A DNA stretch of 64,000 bases from Endomychus coccineus. Its lineage: Eukaryota; Arthropoda; Insecta; Coleoptera; Endomychidae. The translations under genes were made by a program, and so were the position numbers. Under the pieces are notes generated by a model that was given only the letters and a program-made list of their open reading frames with translations, did not search any database and was not told the DNA's origin. Where the stretch lies: the NCBI GenBank assembly GCA_958510875.1, contig OY294069.1, positions 434,001-498,000 on the forward strand, read 5' to 3'. Position 1 is the stretch's first letter, and every line of letters begins with the position of its first letter. Below are positions 10,680-22,339 of the stretch, piece by piece.

Positions 10680-12000
10680 AATTAGTATAAATCTGACTTA
10701 ATGATTGAATATCTGTTCTATGATCTACAGATTTGGAGTCACGTTTTATGTGAATCATCTCCAGAATAGATTTTTGATAATAATTGGCTTCCTTAGCCAA
10801 AAATTACAATTTTTGTAATCGAATTGATGATTATAATCAAAGCAGTGTGTAGCAAGGGTGGTGGAATTTTCTTACTTTTCGTTTCTCGTACTATACTTAT
10901 GGCCATAAATTCTTTTTTGTACATATTGTTTACAGATTTCTGTATAAGTCCCATCGCAATCTAAACAATTTGATTTGTATACTGTGTGGTTTTGATTATC
11001 TTAAGGTATTGAAGGTTTTAGATTTGAGAAATATTTCCCAACACAGTTAGTAGGTTTATGCGTAACATTTATATCATACTATTTTAAACATTTCTTAATT
11101 TTCTCTGGAATATATGGTAATGTTAGAAAATTATCTGTATTACCGTTTACGTTATTTATAAACGACGTTCCATTATCAATTTTGTTTATTCTTTCTACAA
11201 TGATGGGATTGGAAAATGTTTTTGGGTAGCCATTCCATTTCCAGTGTATTAAGAACAATTTTTTAATTTTTGGGACGGTCCTCTGGGTGAGACAATTTAA
11301 CCGCGCGATTTTGGCTGAGAACAAACTTCTTAAGTAAACTACGAAGTTTTTATTCTTACATCTTCATCATGCCTAATGTTCATATCTAGGAAATTTATGT
11401 TTTTGTTCACTTCTATTTTACAAGTAAATTGAAGTTTACAGTGGAAATTGTTAAATTTATTAATCACCTATTGAATTTTATCATCGGGAACACACATTCG
11501 GCAATCATCTACATACCGTTTAAAGAATACTGGTTGAAAATATAATGAATGTATTACATATTTCCTCTAAGCATGCCATAACTAAGTTAGCAATAGTAGC
11601 TGAAATAGGAGATCCCATTGCTGAGCCGAATACTTGCCCAAAATATTGCTCACCGTATTGAAAATAAATTACTACATTATTTATAGATTCAGATTGCAAG
11701 TTCTATCTTTAAATTGTCTTTGTTCGTCTATCAGTTTGTATCCAGTTTTTAATTCCTGCAAGAATGTGTAAGGTTCGTTCGTGCAATTCTTGATTCAAAA
11801 TGTAATAATGAAGTGGTTATTCCAACAACGTAATGTCCTGTCAGTTCGCGACAGCTTTGTGATGTCCAAAGTCAGAAGTGCATTCACTGAAGTTAGTTTA
11901 TTCCACAAGTTTTGGTAGCTTTGTACATTGTGAAGCATTTTCATGTACTCATTATAATAAACTGCTGGTAATAAAGAACAGGAATGCGAAATATTTACTA
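10680..12000 (-). pseudogene. decayed Penelope-like element (RT + GIY-YIG)
   Basis: Read on the minus strand, fragments appear in the order expected for Penelope RT. FGSAMGSPISATIANLVMA lies near 11590-11630, FFKRYVDDC near 11500-11530 (the catalytic Asp pair), NFLDMNIRHDED near 11370-11400, then LPYIPEKIKKCLK at 11079-11120, and finally NCLDCDGTY...YVQKRIYGHKYSTRNEK near 10870-10970, which is the GIY-YIG domain. Frameshifts and stops separate the pieces. The linker segment at 11079-11324 remains open. N-terminal remnants may extend to about 12250, but I cannot align them with confidence. Confidence 0.8.
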
Positions 12001-14030
12001 CGACAGAATGAGCTTCTCGCTGGGTAACTTATGTTTCGTATTAGCGGACATACACACACACTTTACCATTTCAACTCTTACAAAACAGTTCTTGATGTAC
12101 TTGCATGCCAAATGTTTATTGTTAATGATATAATTCCCCTATTCGGCCAATTAGTTTTGCTAATACTATTTCAGTCAGATAAAGACAATCGCCAAATTCT
12201 TATCGACTTCTGACCGGAAAAATCGTAGACCTTTGCTTTTGTTGAATCGGGATAAGTCTCCATTACTTCGTTTGAATAATAGACTGTATAGTTGATAATA
12301 ATAATCAAAAATGCCTAAAACGTTAGGTTTCCCTCTGGTGAAGTCAGAATATAAAAATACCCTAAAGTTTCTTAAAATATTGCACATTAGCAATGACACT
12401 AAACTATTCCATCAGTATGTCGTACAATGTTGTTTTTCGAATTACAATATGTATCAACGTAATCTCTATAGAAGCTTTTATTTATACCCCATATGTGTTC
12501 AATTGTTTTTGACTACACGAGAGGAAAACTGAAAATTTATAATATTGGAAGAATAATATTGGAATGTGGGGAGAGGAGATAGGGATGAGGAGTTAAAAGT
12601 TTTGGAGGTTATAGGCTAATCTATAGAAAAGGGAGAGATCGTCCACCAATCAGATGAATAGCTCTCTCCCGAATGAATCTAGAGCTTCAGCGGGTGTTTG
12701 GGAGCTGAACGTGAACGTGAACAGTACTGCAGGACAGGTCGAATATGTGCTTTGCTGATTATGAAGAGCTACTAGGATGTAATGTAGCTGCAATGATAAG
12801 GGGATAGACGAAATACTCGATGCCCATATTTCAAATATTATCAGCCACGTGAACTGGTTGTGGATTATTCATTTTTATCAAATCGAACAACTGTGGCTAC
12901 CAAAATGTGTTATCATAATGTAATTTTCCTAACGGATTAACAAAGTTGTAAGGAATTGTGGTTCGATTATATTTTCACTTATCTCAAACGATAGTTCCAA
13001 CGGCTTGCGTTGAAATGTAATAGCCAACGAAGTGATAAAAGTTTCCTTATCTTATATGTTGATTAAGAGCAACAAAGTCAGCCGTCTATAATAATTTTAT
13101 TGTTGAGAAATATGAAATGTGTCAAATCGTTCTCCGATCAATATACAATAAATCATCAATGCGAAATAACGCTATGTAAAATAAACATTTCGTAATATCG
13201 AAGAGTCACTTTATCGTAAATATAATTTCATTGCCATATCCAGACTTTCGGTTCCCTGACAAAGTTCAATATTCCAAACCTCGCCAACAAACCAAGTGAC
13301 GCATGGAAAATCCCACTCTCCCGAATATTGCACTATAACAACGGAGGAAATGCAGGGAAGTAACAGATGAACGTCGGGCCTCCGCCACCGCCGCCTCTCT
13401 TATACGAAAACAACCCCGCCGTTATCTTATTCATATCCATCCAAGCGCCATCCCGCGAAATGCATTAAAACTGAGTAGCTTCTTCTAGTGCTCTCTTACA
13501 AAATGTACACCACCCTCGCTATGTCCGTTACGCGTGATTTACTATTTCCGATTCCTTGTAAATGGACCAGTTTCGTGCGGATTTCCAAAGGAACTAACTC
13601 GGTTAATTTGACGTTAACGGTAACGGGGGATTACTTATATATCTTTGTAATAATTGATTGCGTCTGTAATGAATCACATTCTGTCGTACAAACAAATTTC
13701 GAATTTTCTGCCAATTATTTCGATACAATATCTAGAGAGCATCAAAATCGTGAACGACCGACAATATGGCTTCCATCAACAGCTTACATAACACATATAT
13801 GGAAAGCATCCATTGAAAACTATGGGGAATCTTCAGCTGTATCACCAAAGTATTTGCTCGAGTCTGGCCAATACCCTCTATAAATAGCATAGCATTTATG
13901 TAGATTTTCACCGCGTAGATAAAAGCAAAACTACGAAAATTTATTATGGCCCGATCCTGTATACAACCATCTTCCGAGCATGGTAAGGTCCTTGTCAAGG
14001 ATTAGGTTCCGCAAATATATAAAAGCATCA
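12001..14030. other. unassigned, includes a 131-codon ORF
   Basis: No recognised gene. An ATG-initiated ORF of 131 codons lies at 13488-13883 on the plus strand. It has no domain I recognise, and a chance ORF of that length is plausible. The segment at about 13370-13620 is relatively GC- and CpG-rich, with a CCGCCACCGCCGCC run near 13383. It could be a regulatory or conserved noncoding block. Confidence 0.35.
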
Positions 14031-14035
14031 CCGAA

Positions 14036-15905
14036 AAATAATAATTTATTGTAAATCTCTACAACATAATTAATAACAATATAAAAGAAGTTTACAATAA
14101 GCATTGATCACAAAAGATAAAAATATCTTGTACGTGATTAAAAATATAATGTTAATAATTACAAAGAGAAAATATACATTTCAATGCTTGAGAATAAATA
14201 CAATGCAGTTCAATATTAAATTACTAAAAATTATAAATTAATTAGAAAATGTAATAAAATTAATATAACAAAAGTAACATATAATAATAAATATATATTA
14301 TCTCAATATTATACAATAAAAATATATCAGCCACAACATCGTTTTCTCAACGTTTACCACTTACATACTTCAAAATAATTTTACTTCTTATGATAATAGC
14401 TTTATTATGTTTTCACTTTGCCGTTATTTGTATAATATTTAAACAATGAAATTGATAACCTAAGAGTTGAAGACAATAAAGTATCAATTCAACAAAAGTT
14501 ATTAGTTTTAAATTTAGTGCTTAACATGGAATGCAGTGATAAAGAAAATATATTGGATTTTCGTGTCAACCGGACCCCGTATCGAATGGCAGTTTTATTG
14601 CTACGGAATTGAACCTTCTGTGTTTATTTTGATAGTTGATAATAATTTTAAAGATCAATTTTTGAATATATAGCAAATCTATGCTTAGAGAAAAAGTAAT
14701 TGAATAAATTAATTTTAAAACTTCTAAAATGCTTCGAATTAATAATATTTTGTGGTAAATCATTGAATGATTTAGGAGCTAAAAAGGAATAAGTCTCTGT
14801 CCAAATGATTTAATTGCAAAAGGTTGTAAAGGATATTGTTTTCTACGGGTGGTTCAAATATAAACCGGAATTTTGCTATACAAATTTTTATTATTAAGTT
14901 ACAGAGCTGAAATTTTTTTACAGTTTTTCTAGATAGTCTTCCTTACACTCTACACACTTTTGCCACCTCTCCGGAAGCTTTCGGATGCCTTTTTCGTGAA
15001 AATTTCTCGGCTTGTACGTAACCATTCTCTCACGAAGGATTCTACCTCCGCATTGCTTTTGAATCGCAGTTCGCCAAGTGCCTCTTTCAATGGACCAAAT
15101 AAATAATAGCCGCATGGCGACAAAGCTGGACTATAAGGAGGGTGTTCCAGTGTTTCCCAACCCAATTCGTTCAATTTTTCCATCGTAAGCCGAGTTGTAT
15201 GCAGTCTGGCGTTGTCTTGCAGCAATATCGCACTACGGATTGGAATATCGGCTGAAATTTTGCGGTAACCGATCCGTTCATGAATTATTTGCTCAATACT
15301 TCCTACGCTGATACCCAATTTTTCAGCCATATCGCGTACAGTACTGCGTTGGTCTTCCAAAATGAGTTTTTCTACAGCGCTGACGTTCTCATCAATGGGA
15401 ATTGATAGAGAATATACTATTAATAAATATATTAAATAAAATTGGTTCGATAACCGTACCTTGGGGAATTCCAAAATTTGTACTACTTGACTCATTCATC
15501 TCATTACCTATCTTTACATGTTGCCTTCTATTGAATAAATAACTTTGAAACAATTTTAATTCATTATTCCTTATACCAATATCTTGTAAACTATGCAGTA
15601 AGTGATCGTCCGGTACCGTGTCAAACGCATTTTCTAATCAATAAATACCGCTAATGGTGTTTGCTCTTCGTCTAGTGAATTACCTATTAGGTTTGTAAGG
15701 TATAACATGGCGTCCTCCGTTGAATGTTTTTTTTGAAATCCATATTGTTTCTCCGAAATCAAATTATATTTCACAATAAATGATGATAGACTTATTTTTT
15801 AAATAATATTTCTATAATTTTTGCAATATTACCAATCAAAGAGATTGGTCTATAATTTTCTCCCTTCGATTTATCTTCGTTCTTGTATAAATCTTATTAC
15901 ACATT
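14036..15905 (-). pseudogene. LINE (non-LTR) relic interrupted by mariner
   Basis: On the minus strand, 15900-15410 gives an RT palm segment with frameshifts: FDTVPDDHLLHSLQDIGI near 15560-15620, then NFGIPQGTV followed by an ILFN-type block near 15440-15480. The reading resumes on the far side of the mariner fragment with PKSFNDLPQNIINSKHFRSF near 14720-14780, a typical LINE C-terminus. The catalytic FADD/YADD section is missing. The element ends near 14036-14060 with AATAAA followed by a TTATT-rich tail. It is 5' truncated. Confidence 0.75.
14846..15405 (-). pseudogene. mariner fragment with internal deletion
   Basis: Minus-strand reading gives a mariner helix-turn-helix (ENVSAVEKLILEDQ, then KLGISVGSIEQIIHE) joined directly to the second catalytic block LLQDNARLHTTRLTMEKL. 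A PPYSPALSPCGYYLF block follows, in which the expected third catalytic Asp (SPDLAPxD) is degraded. About 100 residues, including the first catalytic Asp, are missing. After EIFTKK the frame shifts and the true C-terminus GIRKLPERWQKCVECKEDYL is read in another frame. The left end at 14846 (CGGGTGGTTCAAATATAAA after TA) resembles a mariner terminus. The right end is truncated against LINE sequence at about 15405. Confidence 0.8.
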
Positions 15906-15995
15906 AGATGATCATGTCAGCTACTTTACATTCCAGCAGCTCAACATAATATACAAGGCACAAACTGTCCTGGAGTACTGTACACATGGGAGTTT
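15905..15995 (+). pseudogene. small LINE RT relic
   Basis: The segment is homologous to 39665-39750. Both contain CTACTTTACAT, a CAGCAG/CAGTTC variant, then ACAAAGCACA/ACAAGGCACA and TGTCCTGGAGTA, the LINE thumb region coding (A)QILPVLEYC. Too short to define the family. Confidence 0.55.
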
Positions 15996-15999
15996 ATAA

Positions 16000-16495
16000 T
16001 TTCATAATAAGTTCCATATTCGTATCTATATAAATGTGACACATTGTATGATTTCGATTATACTATGATGGAAGTGAAAGGGATATAAGGTGATCGGATA
16101 ACAAAACTATCACGAAACAGTCTAAAGATATCGGTCGATTTTCGGATGTTTTCCCAAGTGTCAGTAGAAGAACTATGGATAACAGGAAATAAAGACATTC
16201 GTACAATGAAAGTCTGTTCAATGGCCATTACAAGGGGAGGGTGAATTTGTCACCGCCGTATTGAGACGTCACATGTTGCCCTTTTAGCAATAGCTGGAAA
16301 TCAATAGATTGCAATTGTATTTGTTGATTCAGCAACGCAAACTCCAAATAAAGATAAGGAAGCAAATATAGATTATATGTCTAATATAACTGCTTGGGGC
16401 AGTAAGTATTTCTAGATTCCTAGGGAATGTCATTAATTGTTTGTTTATATTGAAATGATGGTCGACACACACAAAATTTAAACTGACTGATAGTA
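16000..16495. other. unassigned sequence
   Basis: No ORF or repeat recognised. Confidence 0.35.
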
Positions 16496-16499
16496 TCAA

Positions 16500-17480
16500 T
16501 CAATCAAAACGGAGGCGGACAAGTCTAGAGCACTTAGACCTCTTGATTGAGTCCATTCTGCGCCCCTTGATACAAGACTCAGTCTATCAAGACTAAGGCA
16601 GTGGCCACGGCTAGGATTCTGTATGAACTCCTCGCAAAGGGCCCTAATAGAGTCTTGTGGACCCTCGTTGCTCTAATAAAAGTCCATCGTCTGCACTTGG
16701 TCCAGCCAGACAAGTAGTCTTAACCCGTTAGGTTCTTCTTTCCTCTCGAGTATGCCTCAAGAGGTGATTCTGAACCGGGTTTTGTTTATCAAGGTCACCT
16801 AGGTTGTCCTGGTTTATCTGGTGCCATTTGCCTGGCAACCATAACATCGCCTTCCTCGTCGCTAGGAGGTTGACGTTGTTCCTAGGCTTGATAGTGGCTA
16901 TAACTTGTGACAGCTAATCCTTGGAAGCGGAGTCCGCCGCCGTAACCAGCAGACAACGTTCCCTTGTTGGTTGAAAGCGGGGGGAGGGGGCTAGGCCTTG
17001 TCCGGTAGGAAAGAGCTTGCGTCCCCAACTGCGTCCGCTAAATTCAGGAGTTCGTCAGGTGAGAATTCTGGTTCCTGCTTGCCCTCCCGAAAGATGACAA
17101 GCTGCCTTAGCGGTGTTCCCGACCTCCTGCCATCCTCCGGCGTCGCTACCTCTCGGCCCCACAAATGTTGGGCCGTTTTACTTTGACTATGCCCAACGCG
17201 TTGGACAAGGTGTTTATCTCCTCGGGGTACTCTTGCGAGAGCCCCGAGGAGTGTTCGTTGAATGAAGAGACGCTGGTAGGCACCGATGGGGAACCAACCT
17301 TTAGGAGGGAGGAAGGCACCAAGGAGGAGACTTCCAAGGATTGGGAGGAAGAAGGCACCCTTATGGAGCCTTCTTCTGGGGAGGAGGGAGAGGTCGGAGT
17401 CCCATATGGATGGAAGGTCTGCATACTACTTGAATTTGACTCGGTTTCCCAGAGGAATAGTATATTAAAGAACTAGTTTT
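16500..17480 (-). repeat. GC-rich relic, possible LINE gag-like segment
   Basis: This is by far the longest GC-rich stretch of the window, with sharp composition changes at both ends. Overlapping ORFs exist on both strands: 17165-17476 plus, 103 codons, very acidic; and 17146-17424 minus, 92 codons, rich in Ser and Pro. The minus-strand ORF ends IVKVKRPNICGAER, which resembles the start of the basic SGAxRRR-type segment in insect LINE gag-like proteins (DUF4780 type). I lean to a 5' portion of a minus-strand LINE, but this is not demonstrated. Confidence 0.35.
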
Positions 17481-19115
17481 ATCATGCATGATTTCCAGAA
17501 AGAACAAGTGCACTAAAATCCATAATGAAACTAGTTTTTATACTATTTTTTCTATTATTAATTAAAGACATTACATTTGAAGTATCTATTTTATAACTTT
17601 TATTAATTTGACAGAGATTCAATTTCGATTTCCTTCATTTTAAATTATTTCAATTTTGATCACACTTTAAAAAAATTAGTGAAAACAAAGATGTTTCGAT
17701 GGGTCTTCCTCCCAAGAGTAATTATTTGTGAATACTTTCGGTAACTTGTTACTACCAAATTCCCGTACCCCGTACGAAAAATAGTCTCTTATATTCTCTT
17801 ATTGGCTTGAAAGGGAAAGCTTTGAATCATCAATAATATTATGGATCAATCAAAAATCTTAGAAAACAAGATATTCACAAATTGATAAGAGACGCAGATG
17901 ACAAACAGTATTTTGGAATGAAAAAAAATACCCTAGAATTTTCCTATCGCATATAACCATAAGCATTTTCGTATCGTTAATGAAGTCTTGAGCATCACGG
18001 AATAGAAAAAAATTTTTATAATTACTGAGCCATAAATATACAAAAGGCTCTCCTCAGCCATGAATTCTTTATTGATCATACACTAATATCTATCAGTAAT
18101 GCAAAATTTTGTATATTATGGAAAATAGAACGAAAATATTTCTGTAGAAAATAATATTTCGTGATATGTGCAATATTGTTTAATTATCTCTTACGTCAAA
18201 GATAAAAACAACATTACACATTTGCATGCATCGCCTAACTGGAAACAATGTTAATACGCTTACATATAACGACATTCTTTCAATATGACTAAACTAAATC
18301 TCGAGAGGGAAAGTCTGTGGATGTGCTACGTAAAAGTAAAAAAAGCAACTACACAATAAAATCAGAAACTTTCGTCGAGGCCGGCGACAGCGGGTTCGCG
18401 CTCTCTTCTGTGTACCCTCCGTGTTTTGTTAAATGAACCGTTTCGCAATGAATTTGGTAAATACATTACAGCGAGAACTCAGTCTTGTATAAAATACTAC
18501 TTGTATACTTACTTGCTGGTAGGACGTTAAACTTCGTATCAGTTCGATTCAAAGGAAATGTATTGAAGGCGTCCGAGAAATCTTCTTGTCTGTTCGAAAA
18601 CTTTCAGGGAATAGACGATTACAAGAAAAGGAGTAAATTTGATGGAAATCGCATCAACAGAACGATTTCTTGGTCGATAACTGCCGCGCAGACGAAAAGA
18701 TAAAAATGTGAACGTCTCGGAATTTAAGTTACCTCAGATTTATGGGTATTCAATATACAGTTTATTCCGATACGTGGACCTGCTTCAGATGTTGCACATT
18801 ATGGCATAAGTTACTACAAGAAGATGCCGAAAAAAGAATGGAAAATTCTGGTATTTGAAGTAAAGAAGAAATCTTGGAAATGATAGAACGATACAAGAAC
18901 GTGCAAAATATTGTGTCTTAATCGTTTACGAGAATGTGGAGAAGGTTCTCAATGTTCAGTGAATTATTTTAAAAACGTAAACGAACGTTTGACCACCAAC
19001 AATGTAGCAATATGTACTAACAGTAAACAGTTAATACCAAATACCATAAATCCTGTTATTTGTCCTGATCGATTGCTTTAGAAGCTACTAAAAAAGCGGA
19101 TTTTCCTGTGAGAAC
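17481..19115. other. unassigned sequence
   Basis: Mostly AT-rich. A CpG-rich patch occurs near 18370-18470. The 72-codon ORF at 18485-18703 is not recognisable. No repeat copies seen in the window. Confidence 0.35.
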
Positions 19116-19120
19116 ATTCC

Positions 19121-19810
19121 TTGGGATATGTTCAGGATGGTACAAAATATGCCAATTTCTCTTTCCCTTATACATTTCTATCCCTTGTAAGTTATCTAGA
19201 TATTTGTCGTTATTGTGTTACAAGAGTGCTAAACTTTATTGAGAAATGGTATGACCTGTATTCAAAGTATGTTCGACTAAGGCAGTTGTTTCATCATCAC
19301 TTTTCTTTATCTGGGTAAAATGTCTTTACACTCAGTTAAAATATGTACCACTTTGGCCCACATAGCATTTTGAACACCATTCACAATCGATTTTGTAAAT
19401 TTTGGATTTGTCGAATTCGGAAACTTTATCGAAGGTTTTTTTAGCTTGTTTTTACATGTATAAACTGGTTGTATTGCAAATTTAGAAAACAAATTATGGA
19501 ATTTATTATTTACTGAAGAATGATAGGTGGAACTTTTGAATTTTTTTTGAATTTGAAGGTAGTGGCTCTAATTTGGTTAATTGGAACGCAACCTCCAATT
19601 TCCTTAACCAAATTAGAGCCACGTGTTCAAAATGCCATGTGGGCCAAAGTAGTAAACATCAAAAAAAATCAGATAGCTGAGGGTAATCCATTATATATAA
19701 ACTATTAATTCTAAAAAGTATTTTCTAATTTAATTTACGCTGATGATGGCTACTTGGCGGCTGAAAGACCCTTAGTCCTTTAACAGTATTTTTAGTGGAT
19801 GAGGATGATT
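19121..19810. mobile_element. fold-back Penelope fragment
   Basis: The left half on the minus strand (about 19340-19460) reads KIYKIDCEWCSKCYVGQSG, a GIY-YIG domain start homologous to the fragment at 6540-6700. From 19601 the same sequence resumes in the opposite orientation on the plus strand: GTGTTCAAAATGCCATGTGG at 19622 corresponds to the complement of the minus half near 19365. The junction hairpin has arms GTGGCTCTAATTTGGTTAA (from 19563) and its complement near 19604-19622. The plus half leads into a CTGATGATGGC terminal motif at 19740. Confidence 0.7.
19739..19790 (+). repeat. degraded hammerhead-like motif, family C
   Basis: CTGATGATGGCTACTTGG at 19739-19757 matches the family C core at 6241-6283, but stem II is broken (CGGCTGAAA where TAGCCGAAA is expected). 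The downstream CAGTATTTTTAGTGGAT also matches 7030-7050. Confidence 0.5.
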
Positions 19811-20220
19811 GTTGCTTATTCATAGTGCTGATGTCAGTTGGCAATATGCACTTGAGCTCTTCTGCCTCTCGTGTCTATATCCTGGCAACTAGTTTTCGAA
19901 AATATGTCAAATTATTTTCCATATATTCTCACTCTCTTGTGACACTACAACTAATAATTATTGTTGTACGTACCAGTAAAATAACAATTCAACGTTGGAC
20001 AGACGTAACGTGTATCCAAGTGTCAATATAAACTTGATATAATCGTCTGCCAATACTTGTATACACTTAATCGTCCTGTTTATCGCCTCACGCAGATCTC
20101 AAATTGATGACATATCTATATAGCATGCTATTTTGGTGATAATTATACGTATTCAGCTATACAAGTAGTGGGAAGCACATTTCATCAGTAATAATAATAA
20201 ATATATCCGATCGTGTGTGA
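19811..20220. other. unassigned flank of the Penelope ORF
   Basis: No coding remnant of the N-terminal half of a Penelope protein could be read here. A short TAA-type run occurs just before the ORF opens, near 20191-20202. Confidence 0.35.
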
Positions 20221-21513
20221 TCCAAAAATGAGTTTTATATCAAAGATTCTTGGGATTTCAAGGAATTCATTAACAAAATTACAATACCTAAAAACTATAT
20301 CTTAGTATCACTAGATGTCACATCTTTATATACAAATATCCCTTTAGAATTAGCTAAACAAATAATTCAAAATAAATGGGATGAAATAAAACTATATACA
20401 AATTTACCTATGAATGAGTTCTTAACAGCTATAGAATATACATTCACCGCTAATTTTTTACAATATAAAGATGATTGTTATAAACAATTAGATGGTTGTG
20501 CAATGGGCTCTCCAATATCAAGTATCATAGCCCAAATAGTAATGGAATTCCTTGAAAAAAAAGTAGTATCTCAACTAAATTATAATATAGCCTTCTTCAA
20601 AAGATATGTTGATGATTGTATTGCTGCAATCCCTGAAAACAAATGTAATGAATTTTTGAATTCTTTCAATTCCTTTCACCATAAGTTACAATTTACAATT
20701 GAATTAGAAAATCATAACGAAATAAATTTTTTAGATTTAACTTTAGTAAGAAAATCAAATGATAACAAAATTCTAACAAAATGGTATACCAAACCTACTT
20801 GGTCAGGAAGGTATACTAATTTCAATTCTAATATACCTAAAAAATATAAGAAAAATGTTATTATAAATCTAATAGATAGAGCTATTCGACTAAGTTCTCC
20901 TGAACTGAGAACTATATCTATTACAAAAACAAAAGAAACTTTAATAAGAAATGGTTATCCCATTGATTTAGTAAATTCGATAACTAAAGACAAAATTCAT
21001 AAATTTTATAACTCATTTGGTGGAATCAATACCAATAATGAGAAAACTAATGATAGGCATTACATATCACTACCATATATCAGTGGACTTTCAGAGAAAA
21101 TTTGTAATATAGTGAAACCTTATGACCTACATATATGTCATAAGAGTTATTTAAATCAGAAAAGTCTCTTTACAAAATTAAAAAGCAGCGTACCTTTCAA
21201 AAAAATAACCCATACTGTTTATTCCATCCCTTGCAAAGATTGCGAAAAGGTATATATTGGCCAATCTTCACAATACCTCGAAAAAAGATTAAATGGCCAC
21301 AAATATACCAAAAATTCATCAACTGCGCTCAATAAACATGTGAAAGACACTAACCATACTTTCGACTACAACAATACAAAAATTTTAAATATTGAAACAA
21401 ACGACAACAAACGTTTGATATTAGAATCTATTCAAATTAAAAAGAACAATTGTGTAAATGACAAAATAGATTCCAATCTTTCGAAACTGTACAATAATCT
21501 AATTCAAACTTAA
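20221..21513 (+). CDS. Penelope-like retroelement, RT + GIY-YIG, 5' truncated
   Basis: An open frame of 430 codons. The stop at 20218 precedes it and the first ATG is at 20410, inside the RT domain, so the 5' end of the element is missing. RT motif A is visible upstream of that ATG as LVSLDVTSLYTNIPL. Counting from the 20410 Met, motif B is AMGSPISS (31-38) and the catalytic box is YVDD (66-69). A linker follows with LPYISGLSEKI near 221-231. The C-terminal GIY-YIG nuclease has the CKDC pair at 275-278, YIGQ (282-285), Arg 293 and the conserved Glu 339. These proteins copy the element at nicked target sites. A hammerhead-like motif lies about 0.42 kb downstream. This is the best-preserved Penelope copy of the window. 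Intact elements also have an N-terminal half that is absent here. Confidence 0.92.
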   Translation, partial: SKNEFYIKDSWDFKEFINKITIPKNYILVSLDVTSLYTNIPLELAKQIIQNKWDEIKLYTNLPMNEFLTAIEYTFTANFLQYKDDCYKQLDGCAMGSPISSIIAQIVMEFLEKKVVSQLNYNIAFFKRYVDDCIAAIPENKCNEFLNSFNSFHHKLQFTIELENHNEINFLDLTLVRKSNDNKILTKWYTKPTWSGRYTNFNSNIPKKYKKNVIINLIDRAIRLSSPELRTISITKTKETLIRNGYPIDLVNSITKDKIHKFYNSFGGINTNNEKTNDRHYISLPYISGLSEKICNIVKPYDLHICHKSYLNQKSLFTKLKSSVPFKKITHTVYSIPCKDCEKVYIGQSSQYLEKRLNGHKYTKNSSTALNKHVKDTNHTFDYNNTKILNIETNDNKRLILESIQIKKNNCVNDKIDSNLSKLYNNLIQT

Positions 21514-22130
21514 CAAAATTTTATTAATTTGAAGTACCACTTTCCATTGTCTATTTAAAATTCAACCTAAAAAAAGATGAAGTATTATTTAAGTATGACA
21601 CTATAGAGTAACAATTTTGAGGTTAAATTCCATAGAATTATCTTAAACTTGAATAGTTATGATAGAAATACTTATCATAGAGTAACTAATTCATACAATA
21701 ATTCATAGATATTTATAATTGTACAATATTGGAATGTCTTGTATTTAATCAAATTCAATCTATTTCAAATTGTAGTTAGCCATACATTACTCTTTCACTC
21801 ACAACCGATCCAATGTTTTCTGCAGTTTTAATTGGATCTTAAAACACAAGTCGGCTGCAGACGCATTTCATTAATCGAAATCATCTATTCTTTTCTAAAT
21901 TACATGGAAACACTAATTCAATTAACAATTTTTGATAAAGGCAATAAACGTTGTCGAAACGTCAAAACAGAATTTTTATTTCATTATCAGTATATATACG
22001 AACCAATATACCAAGAAAACATACAAATATATATATATATCGGACATTTTATGACGTTTTTCCATTTCCTAAAGCTATTAACCTTACCGATGATGGCTAA
22101 CACGAGGGTTGTACGCTGAAACTACGACAA
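21514..22130 (+). repeat. 3' flank of the Penelope element
   Basis: AT-rich 3' region of the element. It carries a degraded hammerhead-like motif at 21929-21967 and a second, weaker CGATGATGGCTAAC...CGCTGAAAC string at 22088-22126. An ATATAT run sits at about 22028-22040. Confidence 0.5.
21929..21967 (+). ncRNA. hammerhead-like motif, family B, degraded core
   Basis: TTGATAA, extra A, GGCAA-TAAACG-TTGTC (stem II, five pairs with one G-T), GAAA, CGTC, AAAA. The end GAAACGTC would place cleavage at a GUC triplet, and TTTT before the core pairs with AAAA after it as stem I. The core differs from CTGATGA at the first C and at the catalytic G, so this copy is probably inactive. Confidence 0.5.
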
Positions 22131-22339
22131 TGTATCAACATATCATATTACTTACTACAATCAGTTACTATTTATAAAAATAACAGACCGTTAAAGATGT
22201 TGTGGAAAGAAAGGAATTTATCTTAAGTAACTAGTAATGTTCCGATTGCACTTTCTTTTTTTGTTGGGAGAGAATAAATTGTTACCATTATTTGTATTTA
22301 TTTACATGAAAATGTAAAACTTATTTTTTATATAATATG

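Noticed and set aside
13488..13883. 131-codon plus-strand ORF as a host gene
   Set aside because: No recognisable domain, signal peptide or splice context, and an overlapping ORF on the other strand. A chance ORF of this length is plausible in 64 kb read in six frames.
19121..19318. 65-codon plus ORF
   Set aside because: Homologous to the shadow ORF at 6338 and explained by the same minus-strand Penelope sequence.
22088..22126. Further hammerhead motif after the Penelope ORF
   Set aside because: The CGATGATGGC...GCTGAAAC string lacks a convincing stem II and the core C-T start, so it is kept only as a weak repeat note.
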